A stretch of 64,000 nt of DNA from Engraulis encrasicolus (GCF_034702125.1 NC_085876.1:2098285-2162284); one strand, 5' to 3'. Positions 24,714 through 39,879 are shown, counted from the first letter of the stretch. The notes: generated from the sequence alone by a model not told the origin. Translations and numbers: made by a program.

Positions 24714-24766
24714 ATATAAATAAATAATGAGACGCAGTTTGTGAGTGCGGATTTCTTCTTCCTTAA

Positions 24767-24781
24767 ATTATCAATATGGAC
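24767..24781. repeat. Right target-site duplication of the PLE dimer
   Basis: Exact second copy of ATTATCAATATGGAC. DNA beyond it (ACACAAACATC) returns to the sequence interrupted at 19920. Confidence 0.9.
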
Positions 24782-25228
24782 ACACAAACATCATGCAAAA
24801 TCAACAGCTTTTTTGTAAGTTCAACAGAGGTTTAATGTGATTTCGGCCGTAATTTCATTCACTGTAAACTAATTTACATGTTCACCAGTAAAGTGATCTA
24901 CTGGGCGGGTTTAATTTTTACAGGGACTTCCTGGTCACTCCAGCTGCCAGGGTTTTCCTGTAAAAACAACATATTTTTTTACAGTGTGTGCATGTAACAC
25001 GCTGATGAGTTTTGTGCCATGAGAAATTACACTTACAGATACACTATAATCAACACTCACACACACACACACGCATACACACACAGGTTTCATTAAGCCG
25101 TGGGATTTATTTGTTTGTCACAGGCTGAGAACTCTTTAGCTGCTTAGCAACTCTGCAACAGTTAGCGAAGGACATTAGAGAGAGAGAGAGGGCTATAGAG
25201 AGAAAGACAGAAACTCTGTGTGTGTGTG

Positions 25229-25261
25229 AGAGAGAGAGAGAGAAAGAAAGAGAGAGAAAGA

Positions 25262-25296
<35 letters not shown>

Positions 25297-25297
25297 T
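25229..25297. repeat. (GA)n tract
   Basis: GA repeats with AAAG and ACAG interruptions for about 70 bp. Confidence 0.9.
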
Positions 25298-25532
25298 TCT
25301 CTGGATATGTTTTATCTAAGATATTTGTACCTCTTGAATACTTTTCTGTGAGAGAACCTGATCTACGCTTAGACACACACACACAGACATGTTTATACAC
25401 ACTCACATGCATGGCTGGGCACTCACAGACACAGGGTGACGGTGAGGTCAAGACCCCATCAGTGTAAATGGGCCGATACCGCCTCTATTGAAGGAGTCTT
25501 TTTCCCCGCTTGACATGGCTGTTTAACCAACA

Positions 25533-25535
<3 letters not shown>

Positions 25536-25619
<84 letters not shown>
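25536..25619. repeat. (CA)n microsatellite
   Basis: Pure CA for about 84 bp. A second same-orientation CA array follows 85 bp later. Confidence 0.95.
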
Positions 25620-25622
<3 letters not shown>

Positions 25623-25702
25623 TGCACACACAAACAATTTTCCAACTTGATTGCTTGACTTCCTGGAGATAAGATGACTCTTAGCCTAGACTCAATTCTT
25701 AG

Positions 25703-25704
<2 letters not shown>

Positions 25705-25789
<85 letters not shown>
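25705..25789. repeat. (CA)n microsatellite
   Basis: Pure CA for about 85 bp. Confidence 0.95.
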
Positions 25790-25790
<1 letters not shown>

Positions 25791-26372
25791 CTGATTTGTG
25801 GAGGAGCTTTCAGAGATGGACTAGAGGTTATTTCACTTCCTGGCAATTGCTCACCATCAAAAGCCATCCCTGCACAAATTCGTATGTGTGTGTATGTGTG
25901 TTTCTGCCATATACCATAATTAGAGAGAGGCAAGGTGGTATGGGAAATGTAGCACATGTGCTGTGGTTAGAACACCTGTGGAGACTTTGGGTTGAGAATA
26001 AATGGAGTCCCCTTAACGTTAGATGGCTGTAGCACATATCTTGTGCAGGCTGCCACCAAAAACCACAGAAAGAGAAGAAGAAGGAGGGGACAAAGCCCCC
26101 TTAGGAGACCCTTAGGTTTGAATTATCTTTCTCTAATAGAAGATTCTAAGGGTTTGGGTGTAAATGTACGCATTTGTGCCTGTGTGTAGCCTACGTGTTA
26201 GGGTCAGAAGGTGGGAGGGGGTTGGAGCACAGATATCTAAATGATGAACTCTATCACACAAAAGGGCCCACTGAGGGTTCACACTATTAACTTGTGCTGG
26301 TGTGCGTGCATGCGTGCGTCCAACCGTGTCTATGTGTTTTATGCTGACTGTGTGTGTGTATGCCTTGTGTGC
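25790..26372. other. No gene recognised
   Basis: Mixed sequence with a purine-rich AGAAGAAGAAGG patch near 26070; nothing supported. Confidence 0.5.
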
Positions 26373-26569
<197 letters not shown>

Positions 26570-26769
26570 CCGGAAGCAGTGCGAGATGAATGGTCATAAT
26601 TAATTAAAAGTGCTCTTGATGTGGTGTGTTATTGTAATAGGCTATTAAATATCTGCTGAAACGTTGAGGCTTTCAGCTTAAGTGATCGCCAGCTCTCTCA
26701 GGAAAAGATGGTGCAAATTAATTGTTTTAGGACTGTAAGACTTGACTTGAGTTGAGGGAGCGCGCGCAC

Positions 26770-26770
<1 letters not shown>

Positions 26771-26803
<33 letters not shown>
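26771..26803. repeat. Short (GA)n microsatellite
   Basis: About 33 bp of pure GA after a GCGCGCGCACGT tract. Confidence 0.9.
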
Positions 26804-26817
<14 letters not shown>

Positions 26818-27046
26818 TCAGCAGTAGCACAAGGCATCTGTCTTCAGTCTTGTAAAACATTTTCTCCCCATTACTCAGAGACCACTCAGTTTGCCTCGGG
26901 CTAAACAGCCATTTAGAGGAAAATAAGATCATGATTGGAGCTTACAAACTCGTGAGTTTGGAGTCATTCATGAATTTCAATTTTAACTACTTCATATTTA
27001 ATTTAATTTAGGACAACTGAGGGCTAGTATTGCCTGAGTGAAGTGG

Positions 27047-27190
<144 letters not shown>

Positions 27191-27459
27191 ACACATGAAG
27201 CATATTCTAATGTCATGTATCTCTTTGACCAGTGACAGATGTCATCAGCTGTGCATTTGTCATGTGTGTGTTTAATTGCTGTAACCAGCACTGTACCATC
27301 AGCTTGTTATCATGTCATCTCTCACACACAGCTGCTAACATGATCTGGAAGATTCCGCACACACGCACGCACTCACACTCATGCACACACACTGCTGCTA
27401 ACACAAGCTTGCGATTATTCTAACTTTACTGTCACATGTCAAATTTCTGCTTGCACTGT

Positions 27460-28685
<1,226 letters not shown>

Positions 28686-28755
<70 letters not shown>
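28686..28755. repeat. (CT)n microsatellite
   Basis: Pure CT for about 70 bp, followed by ACGCGCGCGCAC sequence. Confidence 0.95.
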
Positions 28756-28756
<1 letters not shown>

Positions 28757-29588
28757 ATGCACGCACACACTCGCACATGGACACGCGCGCGCGCACACAT
28801 ACGCACGCACACACACACAGGCTGTCAGAAGGGCTGTCAGTGCAGCCCTGATTAATGAGACACAGTTTTAAGCCTGTTTCAAAATGGCATCAAAGCAGTC
28901 ACAATCCCCTATTAGCTCAAAATAGGCTTTTGTAGTGCTGTGTGTGTGACGTGTGTGTATGTGTACGTGCGTGCGTGCGTGCGTGCGTGCGCGTGTGTGC
29001 TCTTCTGTGGATGAAGTGATCCACAGAGTATTAAAATACCACATTTCCACAGCATGGTCTCACTTTAATGTTGTGCCGGGCAGTCACACACACTCACATA
29101 TACACACACACATACACACCTCCACATACAAACACAGCTCTGCATACAAACAGCTCTCCTGACATGGCCCCTGTCCCTCTGTCAATAACCCCACTCCACA
29201 CATACAAACCCACACACACACACCCTGAGAACAACCTCAAGGGTTACCATTGCCTCAAAGAATGTTTGCAAGACTGCGACGGAATAACAAATTATGACAC
29301 ATTAACCTCAACGAAACATGAGAGGGGGAAGGCTTGGTATTATCGTCGTTGAGACCTGGAAAGAGTTTGAGGGGAGACTGGAAGACTGTCATGCAGACAA
29401 TTGGAATCAAGATAAAGGGGTGTGAGATGAGGGCATGGTGTGGGACAGATGCAATATGTTCCACATTCATTTGTGTGTGTGTGTGTGTTTGTGTTTATGT
29501 GGAGACGGGTCTTAAACAGTTTAGGAGGGCTGTCAGTATGGATGAAAGGGGCAGGGGGACAGGGAAGATTTTGGCACATCAAGATTTC
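28756..29588. other. No gene recognised
   Basis: It holds degenerate CA stretches (29085-29225), a GTGCGTGCGTGC patch near 28965 and a short GT run near 29472. No supported gene. Confidence 0.5.
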
Positions 29589-29592
29589 TTAA

Positions 29593-30114
29593 CCCTCTGG
29601 AGTCTAATGCCTCAGAGGCTTTGAGGTAGTGTGCAACACCTTGACTTTTTTTCAACTAACTGTCTATGCAAAAGTGCACATATGGTTGTATTCTGAAAAG
29701 CCTAACAAAAAAGAATATGAACGTGAATGTAATAGGCTTACAAACAAGTTTTATTTAAATTGAGTGTGAACAACTGTACAAAAACCCGTTTTAGAGGTCT
29801 TCATACAGTGCAAGAAAACACACTCTAAATATATCTAGCCAAGACTTGAACTTGAACTTGAACCTTGTAAACAAAAGTGTTTGCTACATAAAAGTAAAAA
29901 GAGCATTTAGAAATGTTTTGTTGTTTCCTTACAAAGTGTGAAAAGGTAATTGTAAGTCAGGCCAGTTTCTCTGTTGGTTGAATGCTAATTGAAAGTATCA
30001 AGGTTTTTAATAGTGTTACTTATATGTTTGAATGACAAAAACTCACAGAGTTACAGATGTGTTTTTGGAGAAGTGTCAAAATGGGTCACCAGTGACCCGT
30101 TAGACTCCAGAGGG
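29593..30114. mobile_element. piggyBac-like MITE
   Basis: TTAA at 29589-29592 precedes CCCTCTGGAGTCTAATG, and the right end is the inverse of CCCTCTGGAGTCTAACGG. GGGTCACCAGTGACCC just inside the right end is a palindrome. The right flank reads AAAC rather than TTAA, so the right target copy has mutated or the junction was rearranged. There is no transposase. Confidence 0.7.
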
Positions 30115-30572
30115 AAACACATTACACTGGTCGGAATGGAGTGCGATAAGTATTATAGTACATGTATTTTGATTTTGTATAATACGGCAATGTCGGTCTA
30201 ATTCATTTGTGCTATTTGATATTAGAAGTACAGGGAGCAGATGACGAGACCACTTCACCCCAGCTTACTGCCTCTGACAACTCCAAAAGGAAGAGCTGCA
30301 CAAGAAAGAGAGGTGAGATTTTAAGACTTAAAAATTAATGGATTACATATCTCATCCCTTTTTAGAAAGCAAGCAATACATTTCAACAATATAAATCCCA
30401 ATCCCCGAGCAATACATTTGAATTAGTGTGGCAATGTAGTAAGAATGTCCATAGTGTGTGTGTGCGTGCGTCCGTTTGTGCGTGTATGCGTTCAAGTGTA
30501 GATGAATACGTACACGTGTGTAATGTGTTTATTATGTTTGTGTTTTTCCTTCTGCCTGTGTGACTGGTACCT
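30108..30572 (+). repeat. Segmental duplication, copy A
   Basis: Shared blocks with 32880-33224 include CAGAGGGAAACACATTACAC, TCTAATTCATTTGTGCTATT, GCAGATGACGAGACCACT and GTTTTTCCTT..TGTGTGACTGGTA. Copy A keeps about 105 bp after the exon-like segment that copy B lacks. The homology starts in the last bases of the piggyBac-like element, so the duplication is younger than that insertion. Confidence 0.8.
30226..30312 (+). other. Exon-like segment in the duplication
   Basis: TTTGATATTAG (acceptor) precedes an open frame reading VQGADDETTSPQLTASDNSK then RKSCTRKR, ended by AGAGAG|GTGAGA, a fair donor. The polar, basic-tailed composition could be a linker or nuclear localisation segment. Protein not recognised. 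In copy B the donor is lost. Confidence 0.35.
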
Positions 30573-30917
30573 GTCTGGAGAGTCTCTGGGGCAGAGCCAT
30601 GGCTTCGGTAGGCTCACACTGAGAATAGATTAGCAAGAGGAGAGGAGGAGATGAGAATAGAGGCACAGAATGAACCACAATTAGAATGACAAGGAAGACA
30701 GGAAAGAGAGCATGAGGTGGGTAAGATAGAGAGAGGATGAGAGCATAGAATGTTAGGAGGACAAAGAGGAAGAAAAAAATATGAGTAGAGAGAGCGAGAG
30801 GAAAGGAATGATGAGAGTACAGAAAGGTCAAAGGGCCATATTGAGGATGCATGAAGAGACAACCAGAACATTGAGCCAAACATGGCAAAGCAGACATATA
30901 GAAATTGTGTGTGTGTC

Positions 30918-30940
30918 AGAGAGAGAGAGAGAGAGAGAGG

Positions 30941-31010
<70 letters not shown>
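30918..31010. repeat. (GA)n microsatellite
   Basis: About 93 bp of GA with one GGGGG interruption near 30940. Confidence 0.95.
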
Positions 31011-31014
<4 letters not shown>

Positions 31015-31291
31015 CCATTCTTCACAGTTTACATGAAAAAGCTAATCAAAGCCAGAGTTTTACCATATATTTACTATTGCTGGAGAATCTCTCTTATACA
31101 GAGGTGAAAATATACACATAAACTGTATGTGAAAACATGAAGATAAAAAAAAAAAAACAACCACAAATTTAGCTATTTCGATTTTGTGTCACACTTATGA
31201 TGTGGTACACCCGAAATCAATTCAAAAGGAACAACAAAAATGGTCTCTTTTTGCTTTTAAGTATCCTTGGGATTCATTAATTCTCAGCACA

Positions 31292-32006
<715 letters not shown>

Positions 32007-32129
32007 TTTGCCTTTATGAATGCCATGACAGGCTTGTGAGGGAATCCCTCCCCAGGGACTCTGAAGCTTCTACGCTTCATGAGATGGCTGTCCTGGGACT
32101 ACTATCACACAACCACAACGCCCCCTCCA

Positions 32130-32242
32130 CCACACACGCAAACACACATATACACACTAACATACACACTAACGCACACGTGCACACACACACAGACACA
32201 CACAAACACACACACACACACAGACACACACAAACACACACA
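32130..32242. repeat. Degenerate CA-rich tract
   Basis: CA repeats with regular CATACACTAA and CACACAAACA interruptions; ACACAGACACACACAAACAC occurs twice. Confidence 0.8.
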
Positions 32243-32879
32243 CCGGCAATGACATACGTAAAGGAAAGGGAACAACAACAAAAAACAAGATTGTATGTCA
32301 TGTGTAAAGACACAGCAGACTACTGTCACCTCCCTGTTGGGTACTGTGGCAACTCTATGGAGTCCCTCAGGTGTAACCCTCAGATGGTGATTACATTTTA
32401 GGTCTCTCTCAGCAGGAGGAGCACCGCTAAGATGAAAGGCTTTATAAGAAACACTGAGACAGACAGACAAACACAGATGGAATGGATGCATGAATGGAAT
32501 GGTGGAATGAAACTGTACATAGGAGATAGCTGGCAAAGATAACCAAAGGAAAAAGAATGTACTTGAAGCCTGACATAGAAAGGCAGCGAGGTGGGAAGTC
32601 ATAAACTGTAGTATTATAGTAGTAAAAATCTTTTCAACAACTATTACAGCATTCCACTGGTGGAACGGAGTGCGTTATGGGGCTACATGGTGAAATGGCC
32701 TGCATGTGTCTGCGTATGTGCAATATTATTAACGCTGCCACACACACAGCGCACAATAAAATGAAGAAGTGGAAAGAGGAGACAAAAAACAGAAATGACC
32801 TGGCAGCAGAGTTTCCAGGAGATCCCTGTTATGTAACAATGACCGTGTGGGGGGAAAAAAGGTTAAAACAAAAAAACAA
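32243..32879. other. No gene recognised
   Basis: Mixed sequence with a short ACAGACAGACA tract; nothing supported. Confidence 0.5.
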
Positions 32880-33224
32880 TCAGAGGGAAACACATTACAC
32901 AGGTTGAAATGGAGAGCAACAAGTATTGTAGTGTATTTTGACTTTGTATAATGCGGCAATGTCTGTCTAATTCATTTGTGCTATTTGATATTAGAAGTAC
33001 AGGGAGCAGATGACGAGACCACTGCACCCCAGCTTACTGCCTCTGACAACTACAAAAGGAAGAGCTGCACAAGAAAGAGATATGAATTAGTGTGGTAATG
33101 TAGGTAAGAATGTCCAATGTGTTTATGCGTGCGTCCGTTTGTGCGTGCGTGCAATTGTGTGCAGATGAATACACGTGTGTAATATGTTTATGCCTGTGTT
33201 TTTCCTTTGCGTGTGTGACTGGTA
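32880..33224 (+). repeat. Segmental duplication, copy B
   Basis: Diverged copy of 30108-30572 with many substitutions and a deletion after the exon-like segment (AAGAAAGAGATATGAATTAG). The homology stops at ACTGGTA, exactly where the exon-like segment at 33226 begins. Confidence 0.8.
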
Positions 33225-33225
33225 G

Positions 33226-33514
33226 GTACTCAGGGAGCTCCTGAGTGAACATGAATATGTCCTCACAAGAGACCATCTGATGTTGTCCAATGGCCTGGCA
33301 AATACCAACAGGTCCAAACCGCTGGATAACCACTGGTCTGGCAAACCAGGTGGCCAAGACCTTACAGATGGTGTGGCAAAAGTGAGGCCTGATGACCAAA
33401 TTTATATGCACAATGATGTGCAAGTCAGTCGTCACACAAATTTGTGAAAAGCACCATCTATGAAGGAACAGCTGGACAATCCTCTTGAGTTGAAACGACC
33501 TCTAAATGCTTCAG
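33226..33514 (+). other. Exon-like segment, unknown gene
   Basis: After TTTTTCCTTTGCGTGTGTGACTGGTAG-type sequence (acceptor AG at 33224-33225) a frame reads VLRELLSEHEYVLTRDHLML and continues about 70 residues to TGA, then KAPSMKEQLDNPLELKRPLN to a CAG|GTAAGG donor. The TGA would make it a broken exon. The minus strand is also open here (33034-33435), so which strand, if either, was coding is unresolved. I do not recognise either protein. Confidence 0.35.
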
Positions 33515-34260
33515 GTAAGGGTCAGCTGTAGTGATATTTCCTGTTTGACTGGTTTGTATTTGCATTTTGTGACTTGTTTGCCACTCCTCGACATCAGCAG
33601 CCATTTAGGAGAACCAACATTACAGTTTGTTACAGCACCTTTGTCAGGAATTTGCAACACATCTGAAAATAATTTGGGGCAAAACCGATCCACGATCCAG
33701 GTCCCCACCAGCATTTCTTTGAGAGCATGCAAAACCATCACTGCTATTTTCGTTCAGAATCGCAAGAACAAGAAGCAAAAGGTTAGCCCACCTAGCTACA
33801 CAAGAAATGTCTGATTACACAGATTGACAATATATTTCAATATATATTACACAGCAATCAACCCGAAACAGTTAACTACCAACATAGCCTACCTTAAGTT
33901 ATTATATCCTCCTAGGGGGGTGCCCAAATGCAAATGTGAGGATCCTGTCGTGTTAAAACCTGTTTGCTGCCTGTGCTTTTTTTTTAACCATGAACCTTGA
34001 ACCATGTAAGCCCAAATGTGGACCTGTGTGAAGATGGCCCCCCTCCGACCCAAAATGCTGAAATAACACTGCAGATTGTTTGTCTGTGTTTGTACCGGAT
34101 TGTGCTGTAAAAATGTGCTATTGTGCTATTAATAAAATAATCGCATAATAATAGCATAATATTAAAATAAAACGGCTGGAACTTTACAAAATGAGTGATT
34201 GAAGCGTTAATTTTCACAACACAAATGAGCACAAACAAATTCCCTCTTGTGAGGCTTCCC
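33515..34260. other. No gene recognised
   Basis: AT-rich, including an ATATATTTCAATATATATT patch near 33828. Nothing supported. Confidence 0.5.
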
Positions 34261-34293
34261 TACCCTCTATGAGAAGGCTTCTCATAGAGGGTA
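34261..34293. repeat. Perfect 16-bp-arm hairpin
   Basis: TACCCTCTATGAGAAG and its exact inverse complement are separated by a single G. Weak pairing continues outward (CTTCC against GGAAAG). Such a tight perfect palindrome is unstable in genomes and so is probably recent. Confidence 0.9.
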
Positions 34294-34514
34294 TGGAAAG
34301 GTTTTTTTTTTTTTACAGAGCCGAGCTATGCCATATTTCCGGTGCGGCGCCGGAACGCTGTCACCCCTGCTTTACCACATATATAAGAGAGAGAGAGAGG
34401 TTTGGATCAAGTCATGCAGATCTGCATTTTCCTTTGTTATCCCCAGTGGTGGAATTGCATAATATGTTTATTTAAACATTTTTTTTTTTAAAAAGCTATA
34501 TTTTTTTTAAACAT

Positions 34515-34578
34515 CCAGGCCAGATTGAAGCCTCCGGTGGGCCAGATACGGCCGCGGGGCTTATGTTTGACACCCCTG
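34515..34578 (-). mobile_element. hAT-type terminus fragment
   Basis: Read on the minus strand it starts CAGGGGTGTCAAACATAAGC and continues CCGCGGCCGTATCTGGCCC, the form of a common vertebrate hAT end. The opposite end was not found, so it is a fragment. Confidence 0.5.
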
Positions 34579-35476
34579 CTGTAGACCGTAGGCAGACAAC
34601 TAGATCAGCAGACACCGGTAACAGGCAGATGGATGGCCATGTGTAGTGGTTGGGTGGATACAGCTGACCCATGGTTGGAATTAGACTTGCCCATCATCCC
34701 CTATTAATTTCAATCTCCATCTCCTCTCTCTCTCTCTGTCTTTCTTTCTCTCTCTACCTCCCTTGTATAGAAGGGGAGGTCTGACCATGACACGCTGGCT
34801 AGTCAAAAATGATTATATATGACCTCTCAATTGCAAACGTACACTAACACACTCATACACGGCCAAACACACGCGCACGCACACACATGCACACACGCGC
34901 ACACACACATACACCTGTCAATTAGGTCCTTACAGCCAGCCAGCCAACCAGAGCAGACCTCTCTCTGGGCCTTCACGGTATTAGCCAATCAGCTCCATCA
35001 ATTTCACTTACTGTATGTCAAACTAACATTGCAGACATACAGGCATTCTCTCCCTGGGTTGGGTGTACCCTACCTCTTTTGAAGGACTTGCCCTTCTTCT
35101 TGTCTTTTCTAGTCTTCTTCTTCTACTTCCTTTTCTTGTTCTTCTGTTTGTCCCTCTTCCACCTCTTTTGCTCCGGCTCAGAATCACTGGAGGTTGAAGA
35201 ATCAGGGCTGGAAGACATATCCTCAACAGCTGATACAACCATTAATTCCATGGTCATTATTGTCACCTTGAGGGACGTAACCAGTAGATAGACTAGTAAC
35301 ACTCTTGAAAAGCTTGGAAAGAAAATAATCACCAGAGTATCTTCTGATGTGGAAATTAACTTGTTAAGTGCAGGAGCGTGGAGGATATCTCTCTTTGCTA
35401 CTCTTGAAAAGCTTATTTGCAGGAATAACCGTTAAAGGTGCACTGTGTAGGATGGTTGTCAGAGTTGTTACTACAA
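34579..35476. other. No gene established; weak minus-strand exon-like stretch
   Basis: Near 35100-35250 the minus strand reads AVEDMSSSPDSSTSSDSEPE followed by a lysine-rich run (QKRWKRDKQKNKKRK) and TAG. The acidic-serine then basic pattern could be part of a nuclear protein, but CTT-rich low-complexity DNA gives such frames by chance. A TTAA-AGGTGCACTGTGTAGG phrase at 35433 resembles a fish TTAA-element end, without a matching right end. Confidence 0.3.
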
Positions 35477-35560
35477 CAGCATTGGGCAGTCATGGGTCAG
35501 CAGTTAAGGTGTTACACTTGTAGCCCAAAGGTTGCCGGTTCGGCTCCTGACCAGCTTTAA
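35477..35560 (+). mobile_element. tRNA-derived SINE head fragment
   Basis: GGGCAGTCATGGGTCAGCAG resembles a Pol III A box, and GGTTGCCGGTTCGGCTCC carries the B box GGTTCG core. The sequence then leaves the SINE pattern, so the copy is truncated. Confidence 0.55.
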
Positions 35561-36353
35561 TTTGAGACCATACCAGACAAAGTTACGTCTATACCAACTT
35601 CTCTTGCGAGTCACCATCGCCGATGACATTCTTTACTGAGGTTTGTACTCGCTCAGGTGATCCGTCTGCTTGTTGTTCCCACTTTTCCGAATCCTCCTCT
35701 CCTTGCTCGTCCTCCTGCTGTGTTCGAAAGTTGCTCGAAGCACTGGTTAACAGCCTCCAGGCTGTTGTGTCGAGCGTGCAAGAGGTTTCGTTCAGGCCTC
35801 TGAGGAAGAGTTCAAAAGATTAGGTTTTCACAGTGTCTCCGCGATGTAGAATCTTTTGGCCAAAACCAAACAAATGCTTTGTACGTGTCCTACTTCTATC
35901 AAAGTTGGAATTGAAGAGACAGGAAGTTGATGACCTAAGGGTTTTATACCAGGGGAAGTCTGTGAGAGAAGGCCTTTTTGGCAACGCGCCTGGGGAAAAG
36001 GGGAATTTGGTGTGACAGTGGCAGGACTCATCCTACAACATCATAAATCAAAAAGCCTTGTCATTTGGTAGTGTTTTACATCCAGATACTCCCAATGGAA
36101 CCCACAGTGCTGCTCAGTGAAATGGTTTGTTTGTAAAACTGTTGACACCCACCAAATCCTCAGCCCCTTACCATCATGCCTTTGCACACCCACCCAATTT
36201 AGACATCCAAGCATAATTTTAGTGCACCCAATCTAAAGCCACCATTAAATCTATACAGCACCAATCTATACACCACACTGTTACATCACTGTAAATGGAC
36301 TAACACGCAATCTACAGCCATCATTAAGTACACTGGAGGACACACATCAGATC
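35561..36353. other. No gene recognised
   Basis: Short frames on both strands (for example 35623-35823) show no recognisable domain. Nothing supported. Confidence 0.4.
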
Positions 36354-36357
36354 TTAA

Positions 36358-37427
36358 CCCTGTGAAACCTGAACCATGAAAGCAATGAGAGAAAATTCTA
36401 TTTTTTTGGAATTTGCTTCAATATTGGTCCCTTATAAGAAATGTAAAAAAAAAATCAAAATTTTGTTAAGGTCACTGAGATATTTAATGCATCATATATG
36501 ATGCATCAGGCTTTTAATGAATGAAAATTCCAATTTCATGACCATTGAAAAATGACTTTTAATGCATTTACAACTTTTTTTTTATTTAAAAAAGTTGTCA
36601 GACAATTTAATTTGAGGATTATCTTTAAATATTTAGTGAGATCCTGCCATTTTTTAAGCCTATCCTTGTTTTAGCAGGACCATATTTTACATTTCCCACA
36701 GCCTGGTTGGGTAATTTTTAAAAATCTATGTAAAAACATAGCTGATCGAATGCTCAACAACCTATTTATGAGTGTAATATAGATCATTATTCATTTTTGA
36801 TGTGTAATTTGAATATATGGGTCCATTACTACAATTGGACCATTTCTCCATTCACTTCAATGCATTTTTTACGAGATCATAATTTCAACATTTTGCATTA
36901 CATTTTCAAAGTTGCAAGTAAAACCTGTTTCTTACGGCAATATCTTTGTCTTGAAGTAAAACAACTTGTGTGTTTTGTTAAACGATTGTCGTGGTATGCT
37001 TTGTAAGTTTCCCTATGGAGCAAATGCATTGATGGCTGACTTCCTGCCACCGCCGGATGGTGCTTATATGTTTCATCAGTTTTAGCACGATCTCTCTGCA
37101 ACACGGTGTAAAAATATTAACTCTTCCTTGATTAATTGCACAAAGCAAGTGTTCAAATTAAAGGATGTAGAGTTATATTTCGGAAATTTGTACACAAACC
37201 TTTTGCAATTTGACGATATCTCAGCGTCGGTCAGGGAAACCGTTTCTACTCCATTTTTGCATTTTTCGCCGAGCTGTGATCAACTTGTTGTTGACCGCTG
37301 CTCTCTTGTGGCGGTTTCCGTGTACTGCAGGACGTTTGGAAATGACACGCAGGATGTTTTTGAGATGGATTTTTTTTTGTGTCAGCGATGAGAGGGCTTT
37401 GAATTTGATGCCTCCGGCGCGATAGGG
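36358..37427. mobile_element. TTAA-flanked piggyBac-like element (candidate)
   Basis: TTAA at 36354-36357 and 37428-37431. The left end begins CCCTGTGAAACC and the right end, inverted, CCCTATCGCGCC. Only CCCT and scattered bases match, so the terminal repeats are short. The AT-rich interior has no transposase. Confidence 0.5.
36487..36506. repeat. 20-bp perfect palindrome
   Basis: ATGCATCATATATGATGCAT is fully self-complementary with no spacer, inside the TTAA-flanked element. Confidence 0.85.
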
Positions 37428-37431
37428 TTAA

Positions 37432-38125
<694 letters not shown>

Positions 38126-38267
38126 GTATTATGTGACGGCTTGTCGATTCCATCAGCAGCAACAGTTCCAATCAGCCGGTCTCAGTTGGGAGCTTATTAC
38201 ATGGACATGTGACAACCAACAAGAGTCATTTTGTGTGTGTGTATGTGTGTGTGTGCGTGCGTGTGTA

Positions 38268-38383
38268 TGATCACATACCTTCAAAGAAGATATTTGTGCC
38301 AGTGAAGCTGTGTGTGTGTGTGTGTGTGTGCGTGTGTGTGTGTGATCACATACCTTCAAAGAAGATATTTGTGCCAGTGAAGC

Positions 38384-38424
<41 letters not shown>
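38268..38424 (+). repeat. 75-bp tandem unit containing (GT)n
   Basis: TGATCACATACCTTCAAAGA and the bases up to GTGAAGCTGT occur at 38268 and 38343, each followed by its own GT run. The unique part is identical while the GT lengths differ, so the unit was recently duplicated. Confidence 0.9.
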
Positions 38425-38430
<6 letters not shown>

Positions 38431-38856
38431 ACGTGTTCGTGCATGTGACAGACCACAAACGTTCAAAGTGATGTGAGGGAAGCCATTCTTCTAATACTTT
38501 GGCAATTGGACATATCAACGGAAGATTACAACTTTTGAATCCCCTTTTAGGTAAGAGTACGAAAGACAGTATCCAGTACCAAAGGCACTGTAACTAATAT
38601 ATCCCTCTGTGCCTTTATACATTTCATAAGTATATATTTCTTCTTATTAAACTTAAACTATTAGTAAACTTAATGAGATAGAAGTCCTTGTGTGCATTGC
38701 TGACACACACACACATGCACACACATACACAGTATGTTGTACTGAGGGCCAATGTTGCCCTAACACCAGTCTCTACCACCCATTGCAGTAGTTCATGCTC
38801 TGCTTGTTTTGCTGACGCTGTGAAATGCGTCTGCTCTTGGTGGAGAACAGCCTGCC

Positions 38857-39646
<790 letters not shown>

Positions 39647-39772
39647 GCGGGGGTAGGGCTTCCTGCCTTTTGTTTAGTGAATGCTGTATTTATTGACATT
39701 GATACATTTTCCCCAGACACAAAAAAGCACAGTCATATAGGAACACAAACACACGCACACACAGCCACACGT

Positions 39773-39879
<107 letters not shown>

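Larger units (their letters stand above)
19936..24766. mobile_element. Penelope-like element head-to-head inverted dimer
   Basis: A minus-strand copy (about 19936-23174) and a plus-strand copy (23175-24766) meet at their 5' ends, with both 3' ends facing outward. The shared arm, about 1.59 kb, is nearly identical: I noticed only one substitution plus a one-base indel near 20590/24190. The left arm has 76 extra bases (19936-20011) at its outer end. Both copies are 5'-truncated, the right one inside the RT domain. One 15-bp target duplication brackets the pair. Penelope-like elements are known for inverted and tandem partial copies. Confidence 0.9.
11418..24986 (+). mobile_element. Large CACTA/EnSpm-like element with nested insertions (candidate)
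   Basis: The left end reads CACTGTAAAAAATGACAGTG and the right end is TTTTTTTACAGTG, giving CACTGTAAAAAA inverted termini. The right subterminal part contains the CAGCTGCCAGG motif I associate with a common fish CACTG repeat. Relic transposase-like exons lie inside on the plus strand. Piggybac-like, hAT-like, foldback, TTAA and Penelope-like elements interrupt it. A 3-bp target duplication is not evident (only TG at both sides), so the two ends may instead belong to separate copies. Confidence 0.5.

Noticed and set aside
35434..35475. Full TTAA element starting AGGTGCACTGTGTAGG
   Set aside because: No matching right terminus was found, so only a fragment can be claimed.
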